A DNA stretch of 64,000 nt from Porites lobata (taxonomy: Eukaryota; Cnidaria; Anthozoa; Scleractinia; Poritidae). A program made the position numbers and the translations under genes. Position 1 is the stretch's first letter. The number at the start of each line of letters is the position of its first letter. The notes beneath the pieces are model-generated. The model made no database searches and was not told the origin of the DNA. It saw only the letters and a list, made by a program, of their open reading frames with translations. The stretch lies in the NCBI GenBank assembly GCA_942486035.1, contig CALNXK010000041.1, forward strand, positions 1,871,001-1,935,000, given 5' to 3'. Shown piece after piece: positions 13,557-27,438 of this stretch.

Positions 13557-16500
13557 GTAAGTACGATGGTTAAGAAAAAGAAATGAAGGCAGTAAATTTT
13601 CACGCACAAATTTTGGGAGTAAGTAGTGCTAGCTTGAAAAAGATGAACATTTCCATTCAAGTATTTGCGCATGATCTTTGACCGCTTGGTTTCCAAGGCA
13701 ACTATCGCGATAGCGTCTCGTGATACCTGCTCACATGAAAGTACCGCATGATTAAAGGTCACTAAAATGGTCTTAAAAGATGAAAACTTGTTGAAAACAA
13801 ACATAAAATTAAAAACCGGACAAGAGACAATACCTCCGCAATCATTGACCTGAGGTTCACGATTACGTCAATGCCTTTCAAACCTTTCGCAGGCTCCTTA
13901 GTGATGACGTCAGATAAGCTTTTCGCGCAAGCTAGAATTTGTGTGCTGTCTTATACTGCTTAAATTCAGTTTGGCTATGCATGAGGAACAAGACCAAAGA
14001 ATTTTTTTGTGTAGGAAGCTAAGCTCCCTCCTCCCCGTTTTAATGGGTTTGAGTGCGGCCGCCGCTAAGTCAATACATCTGGGAAAATCTGTAATCACGC
14101 ATTGCAACTGTGTGCTACTGAGTGGCCTGAATTAATATGGTGTATCTGAAATTGAAATGCAAAATAGGAAAACCCAAACCAACTATATCATTTTGATAAA
14201 TATCGTGAATGGGTGCCTGTTTGGCGACATCGTGAAGAGGCATATATGACAGATAATTTGTCAAATTAGCAATTTATCATGGCTCCTTGGACTAATTCTG
14301 ATCATGATTTGATCAAAATTATTAGTGTCCACCATGATTTTGCCAATCAGTTCTTTTGCAAAGCAAGCCCGACTCGGCTCAATTCTCCCCAATTACTAAA
14401 TTGACTGCTTCCCGAAAAAAATGACGATTTAATTTCGGTCAGCCGGGTTCGGTATACAACAAGAACGAAAGCCCATCACTTGTCGAGCTTTACACAGGGC
14501 GGCGTCCGACCTCTTACGAGCACATTTGATGTAATATAATATATTTGTATAAAATTTGTGCGATATAAATCGAAATTTGTTACTGCATCTAAATGTTCCA
14601 TCTGGGATATGTAACTACAGGATATAAGTTCTGCTTAAAAAGTTGTAGGAGTCATGAAAAACCTGTCTATCTTTGGCTACTTATATACTTATTAGTTTGG
14701 AATTTGCGGTAAAAGCTGGGCCCGGGGAATCTTACGGGTTAAGATGTGGACAAGGGTACATCTACTTAGCAACCGCCGCCCTCGCAACCAGTCCGCAAAT
14801 ACCGATACAACTACGGCCAAATGGCTTTGCCGCGCCGGCGAAGTTTATACAAAATTCTTAATCTCAGGGTTGCCAAATAAAAGGAGCAAGTTCCAGTAAA
14901 TTACTTAATTAAAGCAGACCACCATTCCTGAGTGATGATCAGAGCAGGATTCGTTGGCATTAATCTCCGAATCGCACACGGAGCTGTGCACTTTTGGCGG
15001 GAACTGGGCATGTTACCAACCCCAGCTGATTTATATGCTTATGATAACCTATGAATTTAAAATTTTAATTTCACGCCTCTAATGTGTTAATGATTACAAT
15101 ATGTTTGTGGTATATATTGATATACTCATGGCTCGTCGTCGTAGCCTCTGTCATTACGTAACACTCGTGTTCCAAGTTTCACCGTGAGTGACCTCTCACC
15201 CAAACAGCTGAGAAATTGCAAATTTTATCATCAATCAGCAAAAGGTACAACGTTACGTATGCTTTCAGACTAAACAAACAGTAAGGCATTATCTCTTGCT
15301 GTTGGCAATCAGTGAAATCAACTAAGTTTTTACCAAAATTTGCGAGAAATGTAATAAATTTTAAGATGCTTTAGATTCAAAAATCTTTAGAAAAGTAGTT
15401 TAAGTCATTTTCTCATAATTTTTTTCATGACGGAAATGACTGAAATGATGGATGGGGTGATGCTATCACTTATTACATATTTCGAATACTGGAAACAAAT
15501 ATGCATTCATCTATTCAAAATGTAGTCCACGAAAGTCTTCCAACTCTAACATAGTATTGTAGCCGAGTTTTCTGTCGTTGTTCGTAAACAACTTACTAAG
15601 ACATTTGCTTTTCTCAATTTCTGATCAATATTGATATTGCTTAATACTGTCAGCAGACATTCATTAAATGACACAGGTGCCTTAGGGCAAAAATATATAT
15701 TAAAAAATGCTGATAAAATAAATCGAAGCATTAGGGTATTCATCTTTTAAAAACCATCTGGGTCTATAACAAACAAGCAAAAGGGGGCCTGATGTCTCAA
15801 AACTAGATATTTTTGTCCTGGAGAGGATTTTAAGGCAAAACCGTTCTATTAAACTAGATTGGCCGAACGGATGCTTAAACGTAAGTTGAACTGAAGACCC
15901 TAGACCCTTTTCCCTGCTTTCAGAGTGGAAAGTTTTACTGTTGTGAAAACATTGTTAGTTATATCATGGCATTTTGGATGAACTCTTCAGTTGTGGCCCT
16001 GTCAAAATCCTTGAAAAATACTGTTCTTGAAATTAAATGAAGTCCGAATTTATTGCATCTAGAATTAGGATTTTAACTCCGCTTTCCAGTTTTGCCTGAG
16101 GTAATTTTGTAAACTGTCCGGAATTTTTTTTTCTCCCATGCAAAGGCAGTCAAAATACACCAAAAGAATAATTTGCTTATTTGTTATGCAGAAGTAATTT
16201 GCCAATGAGGTTTTGTTAGCGTTATTTGAGCGTCAGCTAGTCAAAATTTATTCATTTGTTAAATTAAGGTAATCATTCACTTTATTAAGTGCGGTGTTCG
16301 TTGTCTATCGTCTCCAATGTTTTGAAGGATCGACACTTTCAGGTGACGAGTCGCTGCTGGAATGTGTTTTCAACAGATCAAATCACCGTTTTTGTCCATG
16401 TTTCTATAAGCGGAAGAAACAAGAATGTGAGAATGTATCGTTGCTCGTCACCGAGGAGTGGGAAGACTGACCGAGATTCGCTACTCTCTTCCTGACGAAT

Positions 16501-19500
16501 CGTCTGCATGTAAGCGGTAACTTTGACTATAGCTCTTTGCGTTAAAAGGTAGCTCGGCAATGAGAAAGGACTAATCAGCGTTTCTGCCATTTGCAGCCAT
16601 GTTTACCAAAATATGTTTCATATTTATCAAACATCTGAACTGTGCGCGCAGAACCCGGTATTGAGTATTGCAAACAAACTTGACAGTCGAACATTTAAGA
16701 CAAGTGGCTTGCATTATCAGTAAGGAACTTACGGTATTGTTTGGTTGCTGAGCTCCAAACAAGCTTTCGCCACTGCGCGAAATAACAACATTGGGAATCC
16801 GCTGTTTTACAATAATGTGTTTGTACAACTGCATCATGTGTTTCCCTTACAGATCGACTTCGAGAAAATGGCCAAGCAGCTCAGTGAAACATTAGAAGGA
16901 AGAGGTTAGTGAGTGGTGAATCTGCTATCTATGTGTAGTTATCATGCACTTTGAGGTTTGTGGAAGAATCCAGGTAGCACAGTTTTCTAATTTCGAAATC
17001 AATGAAAAATGAAATTGAATATTTATTTCACCGGTTGAGTAACTTCTGCTATTTTCATCTGTGGAACGCCTGATCACGTCTTTGAACAGAGGTTGATAAT
17101 GCTTTATTTGTTAATCAGATTTTAGTGTTTTGCGGTTTCGGCGGATTCGAAGCTTAGAGCTATTCACAAACCAACAAAAGGGGTTTCCTTTCATTTCTAT
17201 TCAGTCCTAAATTGCAATTTAGGCTGCCGACGCATAAAAATAAAGGAAAAACAAGGGAAAAAAAGAATAGATCTAGATCATTTTCAATGCAAACATGCTT
17301 TAGAACACACGCCGCGAGCCTTTGTGTACAGGGTAGTTTTAAATAAACACAACAGAAGTTTTGAACAAAATGTTTCAGCAGCTTCACCAGACCTCAGGTC
17401 CTTGTTTATATCTCCACGCGTGATCGTATTACCTTACCTGATGATAACATTCGCATATGTATTTTTAGCGGAAAACCCCCGCTGTTTGGGTCACACTCGC
17501 CTATCATGTAAAGTGTTTGGCACTAAACAAGCCATTGCAAAGGTTTTTGAATTATTATGCAAAAAGGGGGGATTATGGATCAAGTAACGAAAAGTGAAGT
17601 GCAATTATTCTTTATTACAATCATAACCTTAATTTTGTGCCTCCGAAAAAGAGCTAGAAAGCTCTTAAGTCCCACTTTGTATGTTAAGTGCTGTATTGCA
17701 ATACCACATTATGTGCAGGAGACGCTGTTTTTGAATCTCCGTAAGTGATAGAGCCTTAGATTGTGATCTACTAGCGTGGACTCATTTGCAACATACACAT
17801 TTTGCCCCCAGCTTTGGCCTTCATTTTCGCCCGCAAATGCGACGGCTGTACGCCTGAGCTGGAAATGAATCTACCCATAGTACTTTGTCCTTCATCTGCA
17901 GTCAGTTGCTGCAACAAATTCTTCGGTTGTTTGTCTATAACCTATCAATCGCCTTCAGCGATGATCTTAAGGATATTGTCCTCCACTGTTATGCTGTGAA
18001 ATTCTTACGATAGGAGTATTGCTTTGATACTTTCCGCAGAAAAAGATGACTGTGGGCGCAGTTAGTGTATATACGTGTACAACAATGTATCAGGCTGAGC
18101 GCGCGCTAAGTTTAGCCGATCAACCTCTAAGCATTGGATAATATTGCGTTACTATTAAATCCAGAAACAGGCAATACATACCCTCCTTCTCATTTAAAAA
18201 ACCACGGGGAGAAAAAAAGACTTTGGTTTATAAGCCATTGTGAGGAAGAAGTCAGTGCCCTCTTTGTGATTAACGGCATATTTCATTGACCATAAATAAA
18301 AGGCCAAACTTAATTGTTGGTGTTGCGTCGCTATCCAAGTGGCTACTGTGATGATATATTAACTTGTTAATCTTAAATGACAGTTAAAAAGGAGCCAAAA
18401 AAAGTGATCTTTCACGATAGTTTTAACATCTGCTTAATGACCCTCTTAAGTTTGAGAAAATCAGCTTCCATAGAATTCGTCCTTAGGATTAACAAAATAC
18501 CTGAAATTCTTGGTCGGTTTACGTGCGTGGCATATTTCTTACAATGTACTGGCTCAATAACTTTCATGCCAATATTTCTTTTCATGCCACGAGGAGGATT
18601 TTCCAGTAGGATGACGAAGATACAAATTAATTTTACAAAGCTGGACATTTGAATAACCCTTGAACCTCTCGTTTTTCAACAATACCAAAATCTTCCACAT
18701 CACCTTTAGTTACATATGTATCACTTAGTAATCTCCATCTCCCCGTTCAGAACTCTAAAGCCGGAACATTTAGAATGTTCATCATGGATAAGAAGCTGCT
18801 TTCACGATTTTCATTCTCGGATGGTCTGTGAGTTCAACTGAATGATTCAATTTCCCCTATTTCTAAGTAAGCGCGGATTGGGTATTTCATATCGCAGTTG
18901 GCCTTTTTCCCTTTCTTCAAAAACATATGCCGGTTAAACAAGTATAAGTTATTGTAGCTTTTGCCAGGGCCAAAAGTCTTTGAGATTCCGGACTTTACTC
19001 TACTGTTCTGTCGTTTTAAGCCCAAAACCGCCAGAAAATTTGTTACCTTCCTTCCGAAGGTATTTCCTTTTTTAAATCCATCGTATTATTTCTCACATTG
19101 CGGTTCGACCGAAGTCTTCTCCGGCTTGATTTATGAAAGGATGTGGTAAACACTTGTCACTGTAGTATGTAACGCCCTCTTTCCGTGATATAAAAAGAAA
19201 ACCATTGAACAGTGCAGTGAACGCTCTCTTGACTTTTGGACACTAATATGTATCCTAAAGTTAAAAATAGCAAGCACTATGTAATGTTGATGTCTGGGTT
19301 ACGTCATCTGTGGGTGTCCTGTGGTTTCGATTTCTATGAAAAGACGCCAAAATCTTTTGGCCAAAGGTTGGGACATTTTCGTTTTGAAAAAGAACGTACT
19401 TAAGCTTCATGTTGCTGTTTTATTTCTCTTGAAAGGTTTTCATTCCACAACGGGAGATCTAACAGCTGCCAATCACAGACTTGTGCTAATAACAACATCT

Positions 19501-22500
19501 TTTTCTTGATAAGAGAAAAAAATACGCTCCTGTTAACGATAAAAGAACCTCTTAAAAAATCATGACACCTTAGCTTGAATTCCTCCTATGTTTAATCTAT
19601 CTCGGGGTCTTTCTGGCGCGAGAGCGCGGCGTAAAGTTTCTTATCTTAACAACGCACTAGCGATGCTTCTTACTTTGCATTATCTTCATTCAAGATCATC
19701 ACAGAAGAAATTATCCCCAAATACGCCTCCTAAGCCAAGTACGAAGTATCGCGTGCTGCGAGCACCATAGTTTGACAAACCCTTGTTGCTTTCTGTATCG
19801 TTCTTACATAGATATGAAAACTCTTAAACACATCTGATAACAAAAAGGAAATATGTCCACCAGCCACCGCTGAGCTAAAAACAGTTGTAATCTTTTGTCG
19901 TCCCAGGGAATCACGCAGCTTCCATGTTTGAAAGTTGTGTTGCTAGGAAAAACATATATTAGGACTGTAGTTGCTTTTCTCGCAAATCAGCTGGCTGTAA
20001 GCTGACTAGTATTCTTATCTGTAATCATCTCATATGAATCACGAACACACCTTGATCCAATTGGGAAGTACCGGTTTCTAGTACGTCCGATCGAATTCTT
20101 GCTCGGAATTAGCTGTTTTATATTTAACATGTGTACTTATGAACGAGAGAACAATTGCTTCCCATAGTTAATTTCACTTCGTGAAACAAAAGCTCAGTCA
20201 TTTCAGAGCAAGAATTCCTATTGGGACCTTTGATCTTAAAATTGAGACTCTCGAATCGGATTTTTTTGGACTATGAATTTCTTAGCTCAAGACCATTAAC
20301 GGCTTAGCTTATCTACTGAAGCGCGCAACCTGTCTCAATGCGCCCGGCTTGGTTAACTCAATATTGTGTGCTGTTCCCTAAATCGCGTGCATCGCGTGTG
20401 CCGTAAAATTGCCGGGCAAAGAAATGCGCTTATGGAACGAAAACAACAGACAGGGGCACCATTTAATTCTGCACCGTTTCGTCTTCGAAGAGTGGAAAAT
20501 TCTGGTCAGAACAATCTCGCAGCAAGCAGAAATGAGGTCATTAGAAGGAGAGAAGCTCTTGAACAAATGGCCAAAGGTATGATAGTGTGCTAGAATTCGC
20601 TTTTACAAGTAATTCAAAATTCCTCGCCGCTAACTCTTTTAAGGTAGCGAATCACACAAGGCATACAAATAACATGGTTAATTACTTGTAAATGTACCAG
20701 AAATCACTGAGTCTTTTCCTAGCACAGAATGTTTCCAGCGTCGTAAGTCACGGAAGTATCGTGACCGGTCACAAATATTCCCATCATCCGCTGTGACCAA
20801 GGCAAGAGCCATAATGAGCTCTTGGCCAAGGCCAATCCAGCTTAAGGTTCAGCGGTATATTAGGTAATTGTACTCGTAAAAAATCTTTCCAGTTTTTTTT
20901 TTTGTTTTTTAGTCATTTAGGAATGAGTGCGTTTTATTCCTTCTCAATTCTGTGCGTCTCTCAATATCGCAAATACCTTGAGGGCAAAACTGCTTATCAA
21001 AGTAAACAAACCACATATGTTGAGCTTGTTAGTCCATATAAAGGTAAACAAATTGCACCTGTTTAGTTTGTTTATATTTATTTTTAGTTTTTTTCATTTT
21101 ATATTTGCCAAAGAAGGCAAGCAAAGCACAAGACATACAACAATTAAGTCGACTAAGAAGAGAGAAGGGGATGGGGGAGTGGGCAAGGACTCAGTTAAAT
21201 CAGCTAAAAGCAGACACGAGAGTTTATTTTGGTTGGCTTATATCCGAAACTCTAGATGTTGAATGAAGAAGTGACACTATCATGTCGTGAAATGTCCCAT
21301 TCATTTATTCTTTTTTTCCCTTCCTTTTACTTGTTTTCCTTCCACGTGCTGCGTGGTGTCTTTAGAGAGGAAACCTTGGTTACCGCCGCCGACTAAATTT
21401 GATATTTTGCGGCAGCGGGGGTGGAAAGCTCTTGTTGTTCTTCTTCCCCACCAACTCCGTAAGAACATAATCACATTTTGTCCAGCGTGATGCGTGTTTT
21501 TCGCGTCAAACTGTAGGTCTTCCATAACGTATTTCTATCCAGTCGGTCTTCCTAATCGAAATTTATCAGCTTTGCGCGTTTTTTCAATTCTGGCTCCAAA
21601 GGTGGGTGATAGGAAGTAGCACCATGACTGAAATATGAAAAAAAGTCTCAAAAATTAAGCATATAGAGCACGAAACCTCAGTTATAAGGTACATTTTCTA
21701 GCGAACTGTTGCACGGCAGTGTTGAAAACAACACGAACAAATTAAGCCTTTGTAGAAAGTGGATGCTCCAAGTACCGTTTTCTCAGTGCAGGTCTGACAA
21801 TGCGGATATGATATTTATATAGCTTATTTTTGACAAATTGTTATTCATTATTGCAGAACGAGAGTGGAGAAAGCAGAAGTCCGAATACGAGAGTTACATC
21901 ATGACTTTGGAAGCCGAAAGAGACGCACGGTCAAGACATGATGGAATGGTGAAGGTAACCTTCTGTTTGTTTACTTTCATATACCTCAAAACAGCATTCA
22001 GTGGGATGTCAACCTTCGATCTTAAAATCTTGTTATTAAAATACGACGACGTGTAAAGGGTCTAACAAGGTTGTAAAAACAATGATTACACATATGTCAT
22101 CAGTTCTAAATCCAATTACAAACGAGTATGGTCACAACAGTTATTACTCGATTTGGTGTGCAATGAGTTAAAGAAGAATCTTTTTTTTTTACCCTATATT
22201 GGTCATCTGTCTAGTTTTTATTACGGGTACTTTAGATCATGTCGCATGCGAGTAGAAAAGGGCTCGAAGTCCAACCTTAGTTTCAGTAGAAGGAGTCAGG
22301 AGTGATCTTTCTTTTTGAAATCTAAACTTGTCAATCAATTGTTAATCTTTCGACAAGACAAATCAGAATTGCTGATACTCCTGACCTGACGAAAGAGTGG
22401 TCACAATCCCGATTTGAGCTGATAAACAAGACAAAATGAGGCATATTTTATGGTGGTGGCGCTGCTGGAGGTCTGTGATGTCACCACCAATGGTCGCCAT

Positions 22501-25500
22501 CATAGCCACCATGTTGGATTATACCCAAGAATTATAATTCAGGTTAATACCTCAATAAATGGTAGTTTTTGCGCGTGACATGTAAAATAACACATAAATA
22601 AACACTTTGCATCATTTCATCTACAAGCTTTACTTTTATTGTTGAACGAAGTTGACAAAACATGTATTTTTACTCAAAAAGGGCTTGACCACCTGCTAAC
22701 TTATGACGTCATATCTGGTAAGCGTAGTAACTGACCATCACTAAACTTGTCTCAAAATGTGCGCGAGGGATGAACGAACAGCTACTGAAAACAGGAAAAA
22801 GCTCAAATAAACCTCCGAGAGGGCGGTGACACCACCCCCCCTCGTACGTCCGAGGGGTATTGAATGAATTCATAAATAGAAGAAGGATACTATATTTTTA
22901 AAAGCCAGCATGTACCTCAGTACTTTACTGTACTGATACAGATCAATAAATGTTTTATTGAGTGAGCAAGATGAAGCAAATCCTGTGGTTTGATTGGCTA
23001 CCCGGGCCATCTTGCCCGCTCGGAATTTCCTGCTTTGGTTCCACAAGGAAAACGTTTTCTTTTGGCCATAATTATAATAAATCCTTTATCAAGATGGCCT
23101 GATATTGGCCTCGTTATTTTTTTGCGTTTTCATTGACCACGACTTGGTCTCGGTCCATAAATACGCAAACATTACTTGGCCAATACGCAGCCATCTTGAC
23201 CTAGTGCTTGGTTAGTAACGGACATATTTCATCTTAAGGACCGGTTAAATAAAATAGCGTGAGTTTTTGAAAGAGTTACCTTTGCAACCATTCCATTTCG
23301 TGCTCATTTTCTGTTTCCTTTGCTCGTTAATCATTGTTTGGCCAACTCAGTGTCCTTTAAACCTCGCAATAAGATTCTCAACGGAACAAAGGGAATGGTT
23401 GCAGAAAATTAACACTTAATTCTACGTTGCCGTTTGTTAGCCCAACTGGAGCCAGAACCTTAATCTAGATATTTGCAGAGAATGTTTCTAGGCTTAAAGC
23501 TCTCCTCAATTTAGTATGTGAATACAATGTCTCTGGTTAACCCTCAATTATTTGCCATGGAGACCTCAAACTAATCATGACGAGTATTAGGCTGTCCAGG
23601 AGGTATGCCCTTCAAAACATAAGAACCTTAGCATCAATTGACAAAGTCTACTTATTTGTACAAAGATTTTGCTTTAACATTCACATACAGCTATCCCTGA
23701 TATATCCCTGGTATATTTGGCCAAGAAATGCCAAGAACTTGACAATTATGCCCTCAAGAGTTCAAGCACGAATTTTGCCATATTTTGTCTGTTTAAGTGC
23801 TGCAAGTATCGTTTTCAAGGTTAATGAATTAAGACCATGTACTTGATTGAGTCAGAGGACAAAACAATTTTCTCTCTCAAGTGAATATTTCAGTCAAGTA
23901 CATAAGTACTTTAAATAGTGGCTAAATCGTCCATTTTTGGCACAGATTAACTCTGACTCGCTTGATCCTGCTGAGAAAGCCCACTTACCAGTGACCCTAG
24001 TAAACGGGTCTCTCAAGAATCAGACCAAGGCGGTGCTGCTTGCAGAACTTGTCTCCATGGAGTTGTTTTATGGCCTGGAAGACTTGCTGAAAGCGGGCCC
24101 AACGGGAATGGCTCACGGATTCACAAGCCCTAAACTGTACAGCAGTCTCACTGACAGAGATTTACTGTTACAAAGTGCAGAGACACTCTTAGAGGTAGTG
24201 GGAAAATGTATTGTCTATATTCTACTGATTACACAGTAGGATCAGAGGGTTACGTCACTATAAGTGAAACTCATTTAGGCTTTTGATAACCATTTAGTAC
24301 GATTCTCAAATGGCCCTTATGAATGATTACGCCAGACCACCAAATTTCATCACCAAGCCTCGTTTGTAAACAAAATTCTTTGCATTTGCACTCTTTGTGC
24401 ATGGGTATTCTTTTCAACTCTACTGCCCTGGGAATCTATTTACGCAAAACGTTACAACATTACAATTTCAAAACGAGGTTTGGTGGTGAAATGTGCTAGT
24501 GTGACGTAAACGTGAAAAAGGGCTATTCTAATAAGTCTTATTTTGGCGTATGATAAAAGTTGCAATTCACTTTATTTATTTGAGTGTCAATGTATTTAGC
24601 ACGAAAGTGCTTATTGGGAAACTATTTTTACGGGACCACAATTTTACTAGGTCAGCCGAGACACGAGAAGTTCTAGCCGTTTGCAGGACAGAGGTAGTAC
24701 CTTCATTTCTCAGTCATTCAAAGACCCTCAGTGTTGATCCCTCCCCGGAAATAACTCAATCGACCTTCCGCTCCACAGCCAACCGCTGCCCGGACTGAAA
24801 AAATCCTGCCTTAGAAACTGAATGGGAAAAAATAGCCTGTTTATGAGCCATCCACTATATGCATGTGGTTGTTATTTTTGGCGTAAACGTCGGTTTGAAA
24901 AATAATACCTTAGCTGGCAAGATTAAGGTCCTGGAATTATCCTTTGGCTTCCTTAATCCATTTTCCATTTTTGTTGTTGTTGTTGTTCTTGTCTTTCCTT
25001 CTTTTTCTTTCTACCTTGTTTCTTTCTTAAGTTCTTTCTTTGTCTTGAAATTCTTTATACTATATTACCAGTTAACAGAGTACTTCTTCATGAAGAGCAC
25101 GCTTTCCGATGATGACAATAACACAAACACAGCGCAAAGAAAGTTTGAGGCTCAAGAACAGACAACAGAAAAGCCTTACCGATTTTTGGTTCAAGGTTAG
25201 TCAAGAACTTGCTACCTCTTTCCAGGGCGTCGTGGTTGAACAGATTAGAAAGTGTTTTTAGGAAGTCTTTTTCGGTTTACACATTACATCTCACAAAGTA
25301 CATCCTTCTTCTGAAACTGTTCAAGGAACGGGTTTTAAGGTCAAGTGATAAAGACTGTTCTAGACACCTAATGCGGCGTGTTTAGTCAAGGGAAAAAGGG
25401 GTAGACTGCAAAATCTTCGTCAAGCTTTCAATCACATGCACAGCCTAATTTCAACGGCGGGTAAACAAAGGGTGAAGGGGTAGCTCCGTTATTCACCGTC

Positions 25501-27404
25501 TTGCTGCAGCTAGTTACTTCAAAATATTCCGAGAGCAATTAGTTTTTTAAGGTACTTATATTTGGCACGCGATGCACGGCAACAAGAAATGACGATTAAA
25601 ACGACTTCCCGCTGCGATTGTGAGACTCGGCAAAGTGCCCAAGTTCCGTTAGGTGGTCTTGTGGAATGGAAAACGCACGAAACACGTTTAGATTCGAAAC
25701 TCGGCATTTGTGGAACAGTTCAAGGTGTTTTTTTTGTCTCATCCTACGTGCAGCAGATGACTGTTCGTTGTTCACTTGTTTCATGTATATAACAGCTGCA
25801 TTAGAATAGACAACAAGAATAGAAAAAACACTTCAAAGAATTTGTCTATATAACTCTTAATATCCACAGTAGATAGCCATATAATGGGACTTCTATCTGC
25901 GATATCGTTGTTAATCAGCGATAGAGGTTGTGCGATTCGAGAAAATGTGTGATCAGGTTGAATTCTAAAGAAATGGTGCAGGTACAATATAGGAAAATTC
26001 ATACTTCAATAATCGAGATAAGATAAAGATTAAGATTTGTGAGTGGTTTTAAGGACACCTGCTGTTTTGTTTGCAAATTCCCGTCTATTTTCATTCTACC
26101 TGAACGCGTGTAAAAAATTTGCATGATAAAAGACAAGCAAACGATCGATGATTTTTTTGACGGTAGTTGCGTCAACGAAATATAAATGAAGAGCGGACGT
26201 GAGTGACAAACCTGAGTTGTGGATATTTCAAATGTTTGTTTTTCCCGGCTTATTTCTAAAACAATAGTCCATCGCATCGTTTACACTTGCTTATTGGATG
26301 AACATCAGTACATACACATGTACAAGTGGAATATGAATGTTCAAATCGACAAACTGTAAGCAGTCGCCATATATGGTCAGTATTTGCATATTATCGACAC
26401 ATTTCCTACTTCATGGTATTATGACAAATTTTTACAAGATAACCAATCACGTAATATACAGCTGATCATATTTACTAGTAAATAATTGTGAGATCGCTTC
26501 TTTCTCAGGACAAGGCACACTGCACAGCACACCGAGCACCGAGTCGTCTTACGAACGTAAACTACTGCGTGTCAGAGAACGGCTTAGCAGACTAAAGAGA
26601 ACAACAGACTCAGCTGCTTTGGGTTTTCTTTCTACTTTTCTGGACGCCAAGCTTGAAGAGAAAGAAAAAGGTAAGGACATACAAACTATTTTCTTATTCC
26701 TGCCTCTAAGTCATTAGTAAGCGTAGAGGGTGTTCAATTTGGGAGTTCAATTAAAACTTATTTAGAATTTTGCTTTGGAAAATATCAAGTAACAAGGTAA
26801 AGTTTAATAATAGCTGGGCGTTCCTCATCTCTAAAACTAACTGCAGGATAAGCCACAGCAGGTCTCCTTAACTGAAAAAAAAATCACTTTTTCTGTAGAC
26901 AAGTGTTGCACACTAGCGCTGTTAAAAGATTTTTCTTAAACCATGCCCCACGAACAACTTCCCAGTGTTCTCTATTTAACTTTCAACCTCGCCCCGGTCT
27001 CTAAGAGGAGAGGTCCTGGGAAAGAGGTTGACTATCTTATCGCGCCACCTTCATCCACTATTTGCAAGCACGTCTAATGAAGAACAATCACAAGACCATC
27101 CGTCAATTTCCAAAGAATAAAAGCGAAGTGGTCAGAGCATTATAAAACTGATAAATGATATCGCCCTTAGCTTTTATTTACGTCTGGCGCGCCTGATTAA
27201 TGATCATACGATAGGCATTAGCAATCGAAATGCAAGAGTAAGGAAGAGAACATTTTAAATTTTAATTTCTTTCCCTGGGCAAGTTGTTGTTTTAGAGAGT
27301 GAGAAGCACAAAAGTTAACTAAACAAACATACTGTCTATCTATTTCTGTTTACATATATCAGTTAACGACAGCAAGCTAGCCCACATGATTTATAGGGGA
27401 ATTC

Positions 27405-27438
<34 letters not shown>

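Larger units (their letters stand above)
8748..23945. other. large kinesin introns between exons 10 and 17
   Basis: The introns at 8748-10628, 10728-12769, 13557-16852, 16905-20453, 20577-21856 and 21955-23945 make up most of this span. Apart from the repeat items listed separately, I see only short unsupported open frames, a poly-T run near 12350-12367 and AT-rich sequence. No nested gene on either strand could be supported. Confidence 0.55.
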
